64,000 bases of DNA from Winogradskyella forsetii (GTDB taxonomy: Bacteria; Bacteroidota; Bacteroidia; Flavobacteriales; Flavobacteriaceae): the NCBI RefSeq assembly GCF_013394595.1, contig NZ_CP053348.1:2382001-2446000 (forward strand), given 5' to 3'. The notes under the pieces were generated by a model. That model saw only the letters and a list, made by a program, of their open reading frames with translations. It was not told the DNA's origin and did no database searches. The translations under genes and the position numbers were made by a program. How positions within the stretch are numbered: position 1 is the first letter of the stretch; each line of letters opens with the position of its first letter. Shown piece after piece: positions 18,113 through 25,900 of the stretch.

Positions 18113-18517
18113 GTTTTTTTGTTTTTCATTTACTCGTTTTCTAATATTCATAATGCTTGGAATAATCAGAAGTAATTGTAAAACTATTACAAATCCAATG
18201 AGAGCAATTAAAATAATCCAAATATTTTCCAATTCTACATTTTCAAAATAATTCAAAATTACCAAGACTATTGGAATAAAAAGAAAAGTATAGAAATTTG
18301 GAATTGGGATTATTTTCAAATCATTTTCAGTTTTAAAAATAAATTTAGGAGAATAATAGTCCGCATAATTTCCGGGAAAATATTTCACGTAATATTTGAA
18401 TTCAGATTTATATTTAGTTGTTATTGAAGAACCGTTTTCAAACATAACTTTTCTTTTCCGTTCTATTTCAGTCGGGATAAAATGTTTTAAAAATAGCTGT
18501 TTGTCTATGTCGTTCAT
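18110..18517 (-). CDS. Membrane protein (cassette 4)
   Basis: 135 residues: an N-terminal soluble part with NGSSITTKYKSEFKYYVKYF, then two closely spaced membrane segments (FYTFLFIPIVLVILNYF and IWIILIALIGFVIVLQLLLII) and a basic tail. Sole gene of a cassette bounded by GTTAGCTTTAG and TTAAAGCTAAC (10 of 11 complementary). No family recognised. Confidence 0.6.
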   Translation of the reverse strand: MNDIDKQLFLKHFIPTEIERKRKVMFENGSSITTKYKSEFKYYVKYFPGNYADYYSPKFIFKTENDLKIIPIPNFYTFLFIPIVLVILNYFENVELENIWIILIALIGFVIVLQLLLIIPSIMNIRKRVNEKQKN

Positions 18518-18525
18518 TCAAATTA

Positions 18526-18720
18526 AAGCTAACGTTCTAATATATGACTTCGTTGCGTGTTTAAGCACTAAAGTTAGCAAATAAATCACAGACCTGCCTG
18601 CCAGCAGGCAGGTAGAAAGTCCGCGAGTCCCGATAACTATCGGGATTCGCAAGTAGGCTATAACTAGCAATGACACGAGCGCAGCGAACTGGCGAAGCAA
18701 TTACACGCATTGTTAGCATT
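18526..18720 (-). repeat. attC-like site 5 (long form, REP-containing)
   Basis: Closes cassette 4 (AAAGCTAAC) and opens cassette 5 (GTTAGCATTTC). Contains CCTGCCTGCCAGCAGGCAGG and CCCGATAACTATCGGG. Confidence 0.9.
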
Positions 18721-18726
18721 TCGTTT

Positions 18727-19224
18727 TTATTTATTCGTGTTATTATAGAACTCCGCTTGATTCCATTTATATTCAGTTGTTCCATTTCCTTGACCGAGAA
18801 TTGCTGAAAAGCTTATAATATCTCCAGTTCCGACTTTTACGTTCTTTACCTTAAGATTATTAAATCCAATAAATTGCACTTGCAAATCATATTCAGATGC
18901 AGGAATCGTAAATTGAAATTCACCTTTCGAGTCAGATGTAGTTCCGATTAAAGAGTCAGTTTTTAAGTCTCTTACCCAAATATTCGTAAAAGCAAAATTA
19001 TCGGTCAGAGTATCATTTTTATTAATTGACTTTGCATAAATTTTTCCAGAAATACTGGCAAGAGTTGTGTCGGCAATTCCGATTCTTTTCAGTTCAATTA
19101 TTTTGCTTTCTAATGTTATCAAATTCATATCTGAACCAAGTCCGCACACTACATAATTTTTTTTCGCACAGCTTATTAGTCCGATTAAAATTCCTAATGT
19201 TAAAATGATAGTTCTGATTTTCAT
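18727..19224 (-). CDS. Lipoprotein with carboxypeptidase-regulatory-like domain (cassette 5)
   Basis: 165 residues from the ATG at 19224; the open frame runs on into the neighbouring attC-like repeat, so the longer start at 19341 is rejected. The signal ends LIGLISC. FTNIWVRDLKTDSLIGTTSD followed by GEFQFTIPASEYDLQVQFIGF is a CarboxypepD_reg-like beta-sandwich, common in Bacteroidota surface proteins. Cassette ends are GTTAGCATTTC and GAATGCCAAC (one mismatch). Confidence 0.75.
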   Translation of the reverse strand: MKIRTIILTLGILIGLISCAKKNYVVCGLGSDMNLITLESKIIELKRIGIADTTLASISGKIYAKSINKNDTLTDNFAFTNIWVRDLKTDSLIGTTSDSKGEFQFTIPASEYDLQVQFIGFNNLKVKNVKVGTGDIISFSAILGQGNGTTEYKWNQAEFYNNTNK

Positions 19225-19229
19225 AAATG

Positions 19230-19366
19230 AATGCCAACGTTTGGTATATGGAAAGTTGCGTGTTTGCGTGCGAGGATTTTCCGAAGGAAAATCAGAAGCT
19301 AGCAAATAAGCAACTAACTTTGGTTTAGCTAAAACTAGCAATTTTTTTTATACGGTGTTGTGCTTT
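19230..19366 (-). repeat. attC-like site 6
   Basis: Closes cassette 5 (AATGCCAAC) and opens cassette 6 (GTTGTGCTTTC). Central hairpin GATTTTCC-GAA-GGAAAATC. Confidence 0.88.
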
Positions 19367-19368
19367 CG

Positions 19369-20130
19369 TTATTTTATATTCAGTTCTTGATTAATCATTT
19401 CAGTCAATGATTTTGCTTTATTTTTTAATTCTTGAGTGATATTTATTCCTAATGATTTTCTTGAGATATTATTTCTTAAATTGTTTCTACCTAAATTAGA
19501 TTCTATCTTTTTTATTAATGCTATTTTTCTTGCCTCCTCGTTTTCTAAAAAAGGAAGTGTAGGATGTTTACTTTGACCCAAAATAGGATTGATTTCATAG
19601 TCATCTGTAACAAACCAAAAATCATCATCATTTATTGAACGTTTTTCATCATAGTCTATATATAAATTGAACCTGTAAAGGTCTTCTGAATAATAGTTGT
19701 TGATAGCATCATTTAATTCTTTAGAACCTAATTGATTCGCCAGTCCCGAATTTTTTAACTTTTGGTATGTTTGGTCAGAAATTTTATAATCGTTGAAATA
19801 ACTTGTTATTGATAAAACAATGGAATCGATTGGAAGAGTTTGATAATTTTTATTCTCAAAAACCTTTGAATTGTTTTCTATTTGCTCATTTAAGTTTTTA
19901 ATGATTACATCAAATCGTTTTGTGTCATAATTCAAATCCAACATTATACCTTTTAAGTAAGTATTGATTATTGCATTTTCCTTTCTTTTTTCATTCCAAT
20001 TATTTATTTGAAGTGCGATGAGAATTCCAAGAACTACGAGAACTATTTCTCCGACAGCATATTTTAAATACTTTCCAGTTTTGCCTTTTGAAAGTAAATC
20101 TTGTCTAATTTTTCTAAAGAATTTTATCAT
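19369..20130 (-). CDS. DUF6090 family membrane protein (cassette 6)
   Basis: 253 residues with the family anchor: MIKFFRKIRQDLLSKGKTGK, then AVGEIVLVVLGILIALQINN and NWNEKRKEN. The C-terminal domain (DYDEKRSINDDDFWFVTDDY and others) is unlike the other two copies in the array except in general helical character. Cassette ends GTTGTGCTTTC and GAAGCATAAC are close to those of the other two DUF6090 cassettes, which hints at cassette duplication followed by divergence. Confidence 0.85.
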   Translation of the reverse strand: MIKFFRKIRQDLLSKGKTGKYLKYAVGEIVLVVLGILIALQINNWNEKRKENAIINTYLKGIMLDLNYDTKRFDVIIKNLNEQIENNSKVFENKNYQTLPIDSIVLSITSYFNDYKISDQTYQKLKNSGLANQLGSKELNDAINNYYSEDLYRFNLYIDYDEKRSINDDDFWFVTDDYEINPILGQSKHPTLPFLENEEARKIALIKKIESNLGRNNLRNNISRKSLGINITQELKNKAKSLTEMINQELNIK

Positions 20131-20151
20131 TGGTTAGCGGTTTGTCATAAT

Positions 20152-20346
20152 GAAGCATAACGTGTTTGTGTATGATTTCGTTGCGTGTTTAAGCACTAAA
20201 GTTAGCAAATAAATCACAGACCTGCCTGTCGGCAGGCAGGTAGAAAGTCCGCGAGTCCCGATAGCTATCGGGATTCGTAAGTAAGCTTTAACTAGCAATG
20301 ACACGAGCGCAGCGAACTGGCGAAGCCATATACATTATTGTGCTTT
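20152..20346 (-). repeat. attC-like site 7 (long form, REP-containing)
   Basis: Closes cassette 6 (GAAGCATAAC). The right end reads ATTGTGCTTTC, so the usual GTT is ATT here. Contains CCTGCCTGTCGGCAGGCAGG and CCCGATAGCTATCGGG. Confidence 0.87.
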
Positions 20347-20354
20347 CGTTATTT

Positions 20355-21107
20355 TTAATTCGTGTTTAAACCTATTACTATTTCATTAATTAATTCTGAT
20401 GATATTTTTTTCATTTCCTGATATTTAGCTAATATCCTTTTTTTTCTGTAATAATCGAGCAATATTTGGTTACGTCCTTTTGGTTCTGTTATTAGTTTTA
20501 TTAAATTTTGTCTATTAGTAATCGAATCCTGAAATTTGGGGAACTCATCATTCTCATCAATAATAAATTCATATTCATTTTGAAAATTTGACCAATACCT
20601 TCCTTCATAGCCAGTAGCTTCTTTTTCCCAATTAATATATTCGCTAAACGTTTTTAATTCTATTGTGTAATAATTGTATATTTTTTTGGAAAGTTCATCA
20701 TTTTCAGAAAGTTTAGATATTCCCAAATTTGTAACCTTCGTAAAGGTGGTATTGTTTATTTCATAGAGTGCATAAGTTGCACTAATTAATACTGACAGAC
20801 TATCTGTATTTATTTTTTCATATGAAGATAGCGATAGCAATTTTTTCTTTTCAGCAATGAATTCTTTGTAAAAATCAATTCGTAAATCAAACTCAAGTGT
20901 GTCAGAAACTAAATCTTCTTTAATGTTTTTTAAGAAATTTGTTGTTTGGTTATCGGCTAAACGCTGATTATTCCAATTATTAATCCATAAGGCAATTAAA
21001 ATTCCGATAACCACAAGTACAATTTCTCCAATTGCATAAAGAAGATATTTACTGAATTTATTTTCAGTTAGCATTTTCTGCCTAATTTTTCTAAAGAATA
21101 TTATCAT
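20355..21107 (-). CDS. DUF6090 family membrane protein (cassette 7)
   Basis: 250 residues; its first 45 residues (MIIFFRKIRQKMLTENKFSK and the following membrane segment) are nearly identical to the cassette 2 copy, while the rest differs. The frame is intact, but an IS3-family element inserted 5 bp upstream of its ATG, cutting it off from its natural upstream sequence. Expression may therefore be lost or driven from the element. Confidence 0.85.
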   Translation of the reverse strand: MIIFFRKIRQKMLTENKFSKYLLYAIGEIVLVVIGILIALWINNWNNQRLADNQTTNFLKNIKEDLVSDTLEFDLRIDFYKEFIAEKKKLLSLSSYEKINTDSLSVLISATYALYEINNTTFTKVTNLGISKLSENDELSKKIYNYYTIELKTFSEYINWEKEATGYEGRYWSNFQNEYEFIIDENDEFPKFQDSITNRQNLIKLITEPKGRNQILLDYYRKKRILAKYQEMKKISSELINEIVIGLNTN

Positions 21108-21170
21108 TAGTTTGGAATGTCTAGTTTAGCTGGGACGAATTTTTACGGTCATAAATTATATATTTGAATT

Positions 21171-21452
21171 ATGGCAAAAAGATATGACAATGAATTAAAG
21201 GTTACAATAGTAGAACTATTGCAATCAGGAATGAAAGCAAAACAAATAAGTGAGGATTATGGTGTTGCTACCAGCCTTATAAGTCGCTGGAAAAAGGATT
21301 ACGAGGCTAAATCTGGAGACTTTTCCAAGAAAAGAGAACTTACTATGGAAGAGCAAGAACTTAAATCGTTACGTAAAGAATTACGAGATGTAAAAATGGA
21401 GCGTGATATCTTAAAAAAGGCAGTAAGCATCTTTTCCAAGAGCGACCACTAA
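21171..21452 (+). CDS. IS3-family transposase orfA
   Basis: 93-residue HTH protein that binds the element ends: YDNELKVTIVELLQSGM, SEDYGVATSLISRWKKDYE, then a leucine-zipper-like coiled coil LKSLRKELRDVKMERDILKK. The orfB frame can be read back in the -1 frame as QERPLKYQFIL, so the full transposase is probably made by -1 frameshifting near the CATCTTTTCC stretch at about 21430. Confidence 0.92.
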   Translation: MAKRYDNELKVTIVELLQSGMKAKQISEDYGVATSLISRWKKDYEAKSGDFSKKRELTMEEQELKSLRKELRDVKMERDILKKAVSIFSKSDH

Positions 21453-21487
21453 AATATCAATTCATTTTATCAAATGAATCAGATTTT

Positions 21488-22333
21488 GTGGTTGAGAAGA
21501 TGTGTAAATGTATGCATGTCAGTAAAAACGCATATTACAATTGGCGTAAGAATAGGGATTTAGTAAGGACTAAAGACTCTGTAATATTACTAAAGGAAAG
21601 GATTAGAGCTATTTTTGAAGATAGTAAAGAGATTTATGGAAGCTGTAGAATACAGAAAATGTTAGAACGAGAAAACTTGAATTATTGCCGTTCCTATATT
21701 GCAATATTGATGAAAGAAATGGGGTTAAAAAGTGTTTTAAAAAGAAAGTTTGTAAATACAACAGATTCCAAGCATAACTTTCCATTGGCTAAAAATGAGC
21801 TAGATAGAGAATTTTCAAGTTCAACAATAGGAGAAAAATGGGTGTCTGACATCACTTACATTAGAGTAAATGACAACTGGAATTATCTAACAACTATTAT
21901 AGATTTAGCAGACAGAAAGGTTGTAGGATGGGCGTTAAGCGAAGATATGACTGTACAGAATACGGTGTTAAAAGCTTGGATTCATGCCAGAAGAAATCGA
22001 ACTATTTCAAATAATTTCATATTTCATTCCGATAGAGGCGTTCAGTATGCAGCCAATACAATGACAAGTATTTTTTCTTTCAATAGCAATATAACACAAT
22101 CCATGAGTAGAAAAGGGAACTGTTGGGATAATGCAGTAGCAGAAAGCTTTTTTAAGACCATTAAGCACGAATGGCTATATCGGTTTAAGTTTACGTCATA
22201 CTTACAGTTATTTGACAAAATAAGCCAGTACATTACTTGGTATAATACTAAAAGAATTCATTCAAGCTTAGATTACTTAACACCACTTGAAATGGAACTT
22301 AAATTAAAACGAATTATTAACAATGCGGCCTAA
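21488..22333 (+). CDS. IS3-family transposase orfB (DDE integrase)
   Basis: 281 residues from a GTG; in the cell it is probably joined to OrfA by -1 frameshifting. The HTH_21 domain (VSKNAYYNWRKN, EIYGSCRIQKML) is followed by the retroviral-integrase core: WVSDITYI carries the first Asp, FHSDRGVQYA the second, and WDNAVAESFFKTIKHE the Glu. The end SSLDYLTPLEME is typical of the IS150 group. Intact. Confidence 0.93.
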   Translation: MVEKMCKCMHVSKNAYYNWRKNRDLVRTKDSVILLKERIRAIFEDSKEIYGSCRIQKMLERENLNYCRSYIAILMKEMGLKSVLKRKFVNTTDSKHNFPLAKNELDREFSSSTIGEKWVSDITYIRVNDNWNYLTTIIDLADRKVVGWALSEDMTVQNTVLKAWIHARRNRTISNNFIFHSDRGVQYAANTMTSIFSFNSNITQSMSRKGNCWDNAVAESFFKTIKHEWLYRFKFTSYLQLFDKISQYITWYNTKRIHSSLDYLTPLEMELKLKRIINNAA

Positions 22334-22382
22334 AAAATTAGTCCCATTTTTATTAGGTAGTCCAGTTAGCGGTTTCTGATAA

Positions 22383-22519
22383 TGAAGCACAACTTTTTGC
22401 ATATGCTTGTGGCGGTTTCAAAGTACTTTCCTGTTCTCCGAAACCTAAGCTGGCTACGAAGCGAAAACCTTGCTGGTAACTGTTCGCCCGCCATAAGCTA
22501 TATGCGCTGTTGTAGCACG
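22383..22519 (-). repeat. attC-like site 8 (variant arms)
   Basis: Closes cassette 7 (GAAGCACAAC) and opens cassette 8 (GTTGTAGCACG). Arms GCATATGCTTGTGGCGG / CCGCCATAAGCTATATGC differ from the common type, and the centre lacks the usual GAAAGTCC hairpin. Confidence 0.8.
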
Positions 22520-22527
22520 TTTTTTAA

Positions 22528-22824
22528 TTATTCATCATTTAATAGGTAAACATTTTCTATTCCCATAGAGCGTTTTAACGACTTTGCTGTGACATACATT
22601 TCGTTAGCCTCTGTTTTGACCAAAGCTAATGGACTTCCTGATTTGTATCCTTCAACGCAAGTCAGGAGCAAGTAATCCGATTCTCCTGGTACAATGGTTA
22701 ACATATACTCATAGTAATCATCATCTTTACGTTTTACATTGAGTCCAATTCCATATTGTCTGAATCTGGTTCCTCGATAAAACTCTCTGCTATCGTCAAT
22801 TTCTATAATTGGTTGCTTCTTCAT
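22528..22824 (-). CDS. Hypothetical protein (cassette 8, second gene)
   Basis: 98 residues, soluble, with strand-rich stretches (YEYMLTIVPGESDYLLLTCV). No signal peptide or membrane segment and no recognised family. It follows its neighbour by 3 bp in the same cassette; such tightly coupled small pairs can be toxin-antitoxin or partner proteins, but nothing in the sequence proves this. Confidence 0.6.
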   Translation of the reverse strand: MKKQPIIEIDDSREFYRGTRFRQYGIGLNVKRKDDDYYEYMLTIVPGESDYLLLTCVEGYKSGSPLALVKTEANEMYVTAKSLKRSMGIENVYLLNDE

Positions 22825-22827
22825 TTC

Positions 22828-23292
22828 TTAATCAGGAATCCACCCTTTTTCAAATCGTTCAAGTATTTTTTTTAGTTCATTACTTCTGTCATTGCCTTTC
22901 AGGTCACTACAGATTATTGAAATGTTGTCCAAGTCTGCTGTCTCTGGCAAACAAGTCGCAAAAAAACACTGCCAAAATGTATCTGCAAGAGTCTCGCCAT
23001 TATGCCAAGTAGTCACTACTGAAATCGGTTCGTGATTTTCAACAACTTCCATTTGAGTCATAGTTTCATCAAATAGGTCGTGAAGTTTTTCTCCAAACTT
23101 TCCATGTCCTTTAAATTCCAAAATTCCGTTATCAATTGAGTGTCGAACGAGTTTTTCAAATTTCTGGTCATTTGGATCAATGTCTGAGGCTGCAAGACAT
23201 AACCAATCTTTTTTCGGCAATTGGTCAAGCTGAAATTGGTCATAGTCGAACCAAAATACTTGTCGAGTTTGATATGTTCCAATGGGTTTCAT
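22828..23292 (-). CDS. Hypothetical protein (cassette 8, first gene)
   Basis: 154 residues, soluble and acidic. It has DWLCLAASDIDPNDQKFEKL and TWHNGETLADTFWQCFF motifs that look conserved but that I cannot assign with confidence. It is first in a two-gene cassette whose ends are GTTGTAGCACG and GTACTACAAT (the last base of the AAC triplet is mutated to T). Confidence 0.6.
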   Translation of the reverse strand: MKPIGTYQTRQVFWFDYDQFQLDQLPKKDWLCLAASDIDPNDQKFEKLVRHSIDNGILEFKGHGKFGEKLHDLFDETMTQMEVVENHEPISVVTTWHNGETLADTFWQCFFATCLPETADLDNISIICSDLKGNDRSNELKKILERFEKGWIPD

Positions 23293-23299
23293 TTTAATG

Positions 23300-23496
23300 T
23301 ACTACAATGGTCTAGTGTATAGCTAGTTACGTGTTTAAGCACTAAAGTTAGCAAATAAAACACAAACCTGCCTGCTGGCAGGCAGGTAGAAAGTTCGCAA
23401 GTCCCGAAAGCTACCTGCTTTCGTAAGTAGGCTTTAACTAGCAATGACACGAGCGCAGCGAACTGGCGAAGCAATTAAACACATTGTTGGCAGTAG
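23300..23496 (-). repeat. attC-like site 9 (long form, REP-containing)
   Basis: Closes cassette 8 (ACTACAAT, AAC changed to AAT) and opens cassette 9 (GTTGGCAGTAG). Contains CCTGCCTGCTGGCAGGCAGG; its CCCGAAAGCTACCTGC block is a decayed form of CCCGATAGCTATCGGG. Confidence 0.85.
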
Positions 23497-24042
23497 TTAT
23501 TTTTCCTCAGCGTAGTATTCCAGTTGCTCTCCGCCAAAACATTCATTAATTCCAGTTAAGTAGCCTTGTTTAAAAAGTAAATGAGCAATCATTACTTGTT
23601 CTTTTTCATTCTCCGCAAAATAGCTCCATTCGTTTTTATTCGAAATACTATTCACAATAGAGTCAAAATTTATTCGGTCAGAATATTTTAGAAGTTCCGA
23701 TTGAGAGTATTCAATTCTATTCAGAAATTTATGCTTTTCATTGTTTTCCACTTTAAAAGTTCGGCTTTTATTCCGTTTTAGTTTTCGGACGGCTTTAAAT
23801 TCATTCTCTATGTCAAAATTCCATTCGTCCATCATAGTCGATACTAATTCAAATCCTGTTAGACAAATTTCAGTAGATTTTTCATTTGATTTATCTTGGA
23901 TGTTTACTACTAAATAATTTTGATAAGTGCTGCCATAATTGTCAAGAGCTTTACAGTAATTTTCATAAATCAGATTGTCATTTCCAAAGTCAGAATATGA
24001 TACCAATGAGAGTGATAATATGATAATCAGCAGTTTCTTCAT
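23497..24042 (-). CDS. Exported hypothetical protein (cassette 9)
   Basis: 181 residues with a signal peptide (MKKLLIIILSLSLVSYSD). The mature part is mostly helical and charged with no recognised motif. Sole gene of a cassette whose ends, GTTGGCAGTAG and TTACTTACAAC, are complementary at only 8 of 11 positions, the weakest pair in the array, so this cassette may be old or formed by exchange between two neighbours. Confidence 0.6.
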   Translation of the reverse strand: MKKLLIIILSLSLVSYSDFGNDNLIYENYCKALDNYGSTYQNYLVVNIQDKSNEKSTEICLTGFELVSTMMDEWNFDIENEFKAVRKLKRNKSRTFKVENNEKHKFLNRIEYSQSELLKYSDRINFDSIVNSISNKNEWSYFAENEKEQVMIAHLLFKQGYLTGINECFGGEQLEYYAEEK

Positions 24043-24046
24043 AATT

Positions 24047-24221
24047 ACTTACAACGTGATGGTGTATGATTTCGTTGCGTTGTTTAACGCACTAAAGTTA
24101 GCAAATAAATCACAGACCTGCCTACCGGCAGGCAGGTAGAAAGTCCGCGAGTCCCGATAGCTATCGGCATTCTTAAGTAGGCTTGTATCAAGCAATTAAT
24201 TTTATACGGTGTTGTAATGCG
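24047..24221 (-). repeat. attC-like site 10 (REP-containing)
   Basis: Closes cassette 9 (TTACTTACAAC) and opens cassette 10 (GTTGTAATGCG). Contains CCTGCCTACCGGCAGGCAGG and CCCGATAGCTATCGG but lacks the TGACACGAGCGCAGCG block. Confidence 0.87.
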
Positions 24222-24224
24222 TTT

Positions 24225-24749
24225 TTATCTTTTTAGTAATTCGAATGTTCCTTTCCTCAACTTTTTATTCAGATTAAAAGTTAAAGAAACTCTGTGGTTA
24301 CTTACATTTCTTAAGTTCTCATCTTTTAATACAATTCCATATCCATATGTTAAATTTACCCATCCACCAAGACTCAATCCTAATTCAGGTAGAATTCGAA
24401 ATTCGGAATTGCCATTTTGAAAATAATTGACAGCAGAAAGTCTTAAAGTATAAAGCATAGGTGATATTTCATATCCAATTTTAGGTGCTATTGTATAGTT
24501 TTCGTTATTCCTAAAATTTGATTCAAATCCTAGCCTAAATCCACTAATTCCGACAATAGGGATTTTAGAATTTAAATCTACAGTTACTTTTCCAATCATA
24601 ATATTTACATCGGCAAATAAATTCCCTTGCAAAATAAGACCAGGCGAAATAGCAAAATCAGTTTTAGTTTCTGTTTGGTTTTCCACTTTTTGAGAATAGC
24701 AGAGAAATGAGCTTAAAATCAAAAAAAATAAAGTAACCTTTTTAATCAT
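24225..24749 (-). CDS. Exported beta-barrel-like protein (cassette 10)
   Basis: 174 residues. A signal peptide ends in LCYSQ. The mature chain is built of alternating strands with glycines and aromatics (FRLGFESNFRNNENYTIAPKIGYEIS, LGGWVNLTYGYGIVLKD, NHRVSLTFNL) as in small outer-membrane beta-barrels. Sole gene of a cassette with ends GTTGTAATGCG and TGCATTACAAC (10 of 11 complementary). Confidence 0.65.
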   Translation of the reverse strand: MIKKVTLFFLILSSFLCYSQKVENQTETKTDFAISPGLILQGNLFADVNIMIGKVTVDLNSKIPIVGISGFRLGFESNFRNNENYTIAPKIGYEISPMLYTLRLSAVNYFQNGNSEFRILPELGLSLGGWVNLTYGYGIVLKDENLRNVSNHRVSLTFNLNKKLRKGTFELLKR

Positions 24750-24768
24750 TGTTCAATTTTTACTCAAA

Positions 24769-24911
24769 TGCATTACAACGGATTTGTATAAGATTAGTTG
24801 CGTGGTTTAAGCACCTAATTTAGCAAATAATCACTAGATAGGAAATCCGAGAGGATTTTCGTAAGTAGGCGAGAACTAGCCATTGATTTTATACGGTGTT
24901 GTACGCCGTAG
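24769..24911 (-). repeat. attC-like site 11
   Basis: Closes cassette 10 (GCATTACAAC) and opens cassette 11 (GTTGTACGCCGTAG). Central hairpin GGAAATCC-GAGA-GGATTTTC. Confidence 0.9.
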
Positions 24912-24912
24912 T

Positions 24913-25512
24913 TTATTTCCAAAATTTCCACCATTCTTTTTCATTCGGCTGTTCAATTCCTTTTCCTTGTTCAACTAATTTTTTTGCAAGTTCAAAGTCC
25001 CAACCAATTTCAGCTCGTTTGTGTGGTCCTTCGTGCCACGAGTCATAAGTGACAGTATTTCCAAAAGATTCTATCAGTTGAACAAGCGATTCTGTTCCAC
25101 CGAAAGGCATTCCACCAGGATTGTAATATAAAATTCCTTTTTCATCTGATGTTTCAATTTTAGTCAATTCGTAATCTCCTTGAAAAATCACATAAATCAT
25201 TGAATCTAAACTCCAGTTGTCTGCCGCATTAAACATTGGATGTTTTAATCTTATTTCTGGTTCTGTCAATTTCCAGAGTTCATCATAAATCTTGCGCTGT
25301 TCAGAATTTGGTTTGAGTTCGATTTTATTGAACCATTTTTCTGCGTCTGAATCTAAATATTCAATCCAGTCTTCAATTTCGCTCGAAGGTTCAGTTCCTG
25401 TCTCAAAGTATTTTTCTTTTTCTTCTTTTAGTTTAAGATAAAGAGTTTTCAATTTTTCATTCCGATTAGCATCTCCGATTTTATATTCTATGTAGAAATT
25501 CTGTTCTTGCAT
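24913..25512 (-). CDS. Hypothetical protein (cassette 11)
   Basis: 199 residues from the ATG at 25512; the frame opens further upstream at a TTG inside the attC-like repeat, which is rejected. Soluble; it contains a Glu/Trp-rich N-terminal half and the stretch ILYYNPGGMPFGGTESLVQL near the C-terminus. It resembles the small acidic immunity-type proteins often found in cassettes but I cannot name a family. Cassette ends GTTGTACGCCGTAG and CTATGGCGTACAAC match at 13 of 14 positions. Confidence 0.6.
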   Translation of the reverse strand: MQEQNFYIEYKIGDANRNEKLKTLYLKLKEEKEKYFETGTEPSSEIEDWIEYLDSDAEKWFNKIELKPNSEQRKIYDELWKLTEPEIRLKHPMFNAADNWSLDSMIYVIFQGDYELTKIETSDEKGILYYNPGGMPFGGTESLVQLIESFGNTVTYDSWHEGPHKRAEIGWDFELAKKLVEQGKGIEQPNEKEWWKFWK

Positions 25513-25519
25513 TTTGTCT

Positions 25520-25654
25520 TCTATGGCGTACAACGTGTTTGTGTATGGTTAGTTGCGTGGTTCAGCAACTAAGTTAGCAAACATTTACGAACCCGTGAAT
25601 ATTCCGCAGGAATATTCGCAAGTAGAGACTAATACAGCAATTAATTATACACGG
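25520..25654 (-). repeat. attC-like site 12, left part (split by an IS110-family element)
   Basis: Closes cassette 11 (GGCGTACAAC) and runs through the central hairpin GAATATTCC-GCA-GGAATATTC to ATTATACACGG, where the IS begins. The remaining GTTGTAGCC end is at about 26906-26914. Confidence 0.85.
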
Positions 25655-25699
25655 CTTAAGTTAGCATTTTATTAAATTAGACAAATAAACAGAAAAGAC

Positions 25700-25865
25700 A
25701 AAAGAGAGGAATAAGGTTAGTATACACACAGAAGCTGAAGACTTCGTCAATCCCGATGCTTCGGGATTAATCCCCTCTCTTTTCTACACAGATTTCGAAC
25801 AGTTCCCCGCCTGAACGGACGGGCAGGTGTGAGGCTTTTAGACCTCGATTTTAAGTCGTTGAAAC
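25700..25865 (+). ncRNA. Candidate bridge RNA of IS110-family element 1
   Basis: The non-coding left end folds into two regions. The first is the stem AAAAGAGAGG / CCTCTCTTTT (25700-25709 and 25774-25783) around a loop that includes the hairpin AATCCCGATGCTTCGGGATT. The second region holds ACAGTTCC (25800-25807), a partial match to the right end ACAGTACT, and TTTTAAG (about 25849-25855), which can pair with the left end CTTAAGT. No clear guide for the present target flanks is seen, so this is weaker than element 2. Confidence 0.45.
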
Positions 25866-25900
25866 TCGGGTAGATTGTCCTTTCATAAAAACATTTTCTT

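Larger units (their letters stand above)
21113..22364. mobile_element. IS3-family element (IS150-like)
   Basis: 1,252 bp bounded by imperfect 24-bp inverted repeats (TGGAATGTCTAG...GGGAC and TGGACTACCTAA...GGGAC on the opposite strand). The 3-bp target duplication GTT is visible on both sides: removing the element and one GTT restores CATTAGTTAGCGGTTTCTG, the sequence found intact upstream of the cassette 2 DUF6090 gene. It carries orfA and orfB and looks complete. Confidence 0.93.

Noticed and set aside
18518-18785. Open frames inside the long attC-like repeats encoding similar peptides
   Set aside because: The same peptide recurs only because the repeats are similar; frames lie in structured non-coding DNA and have no independent support.
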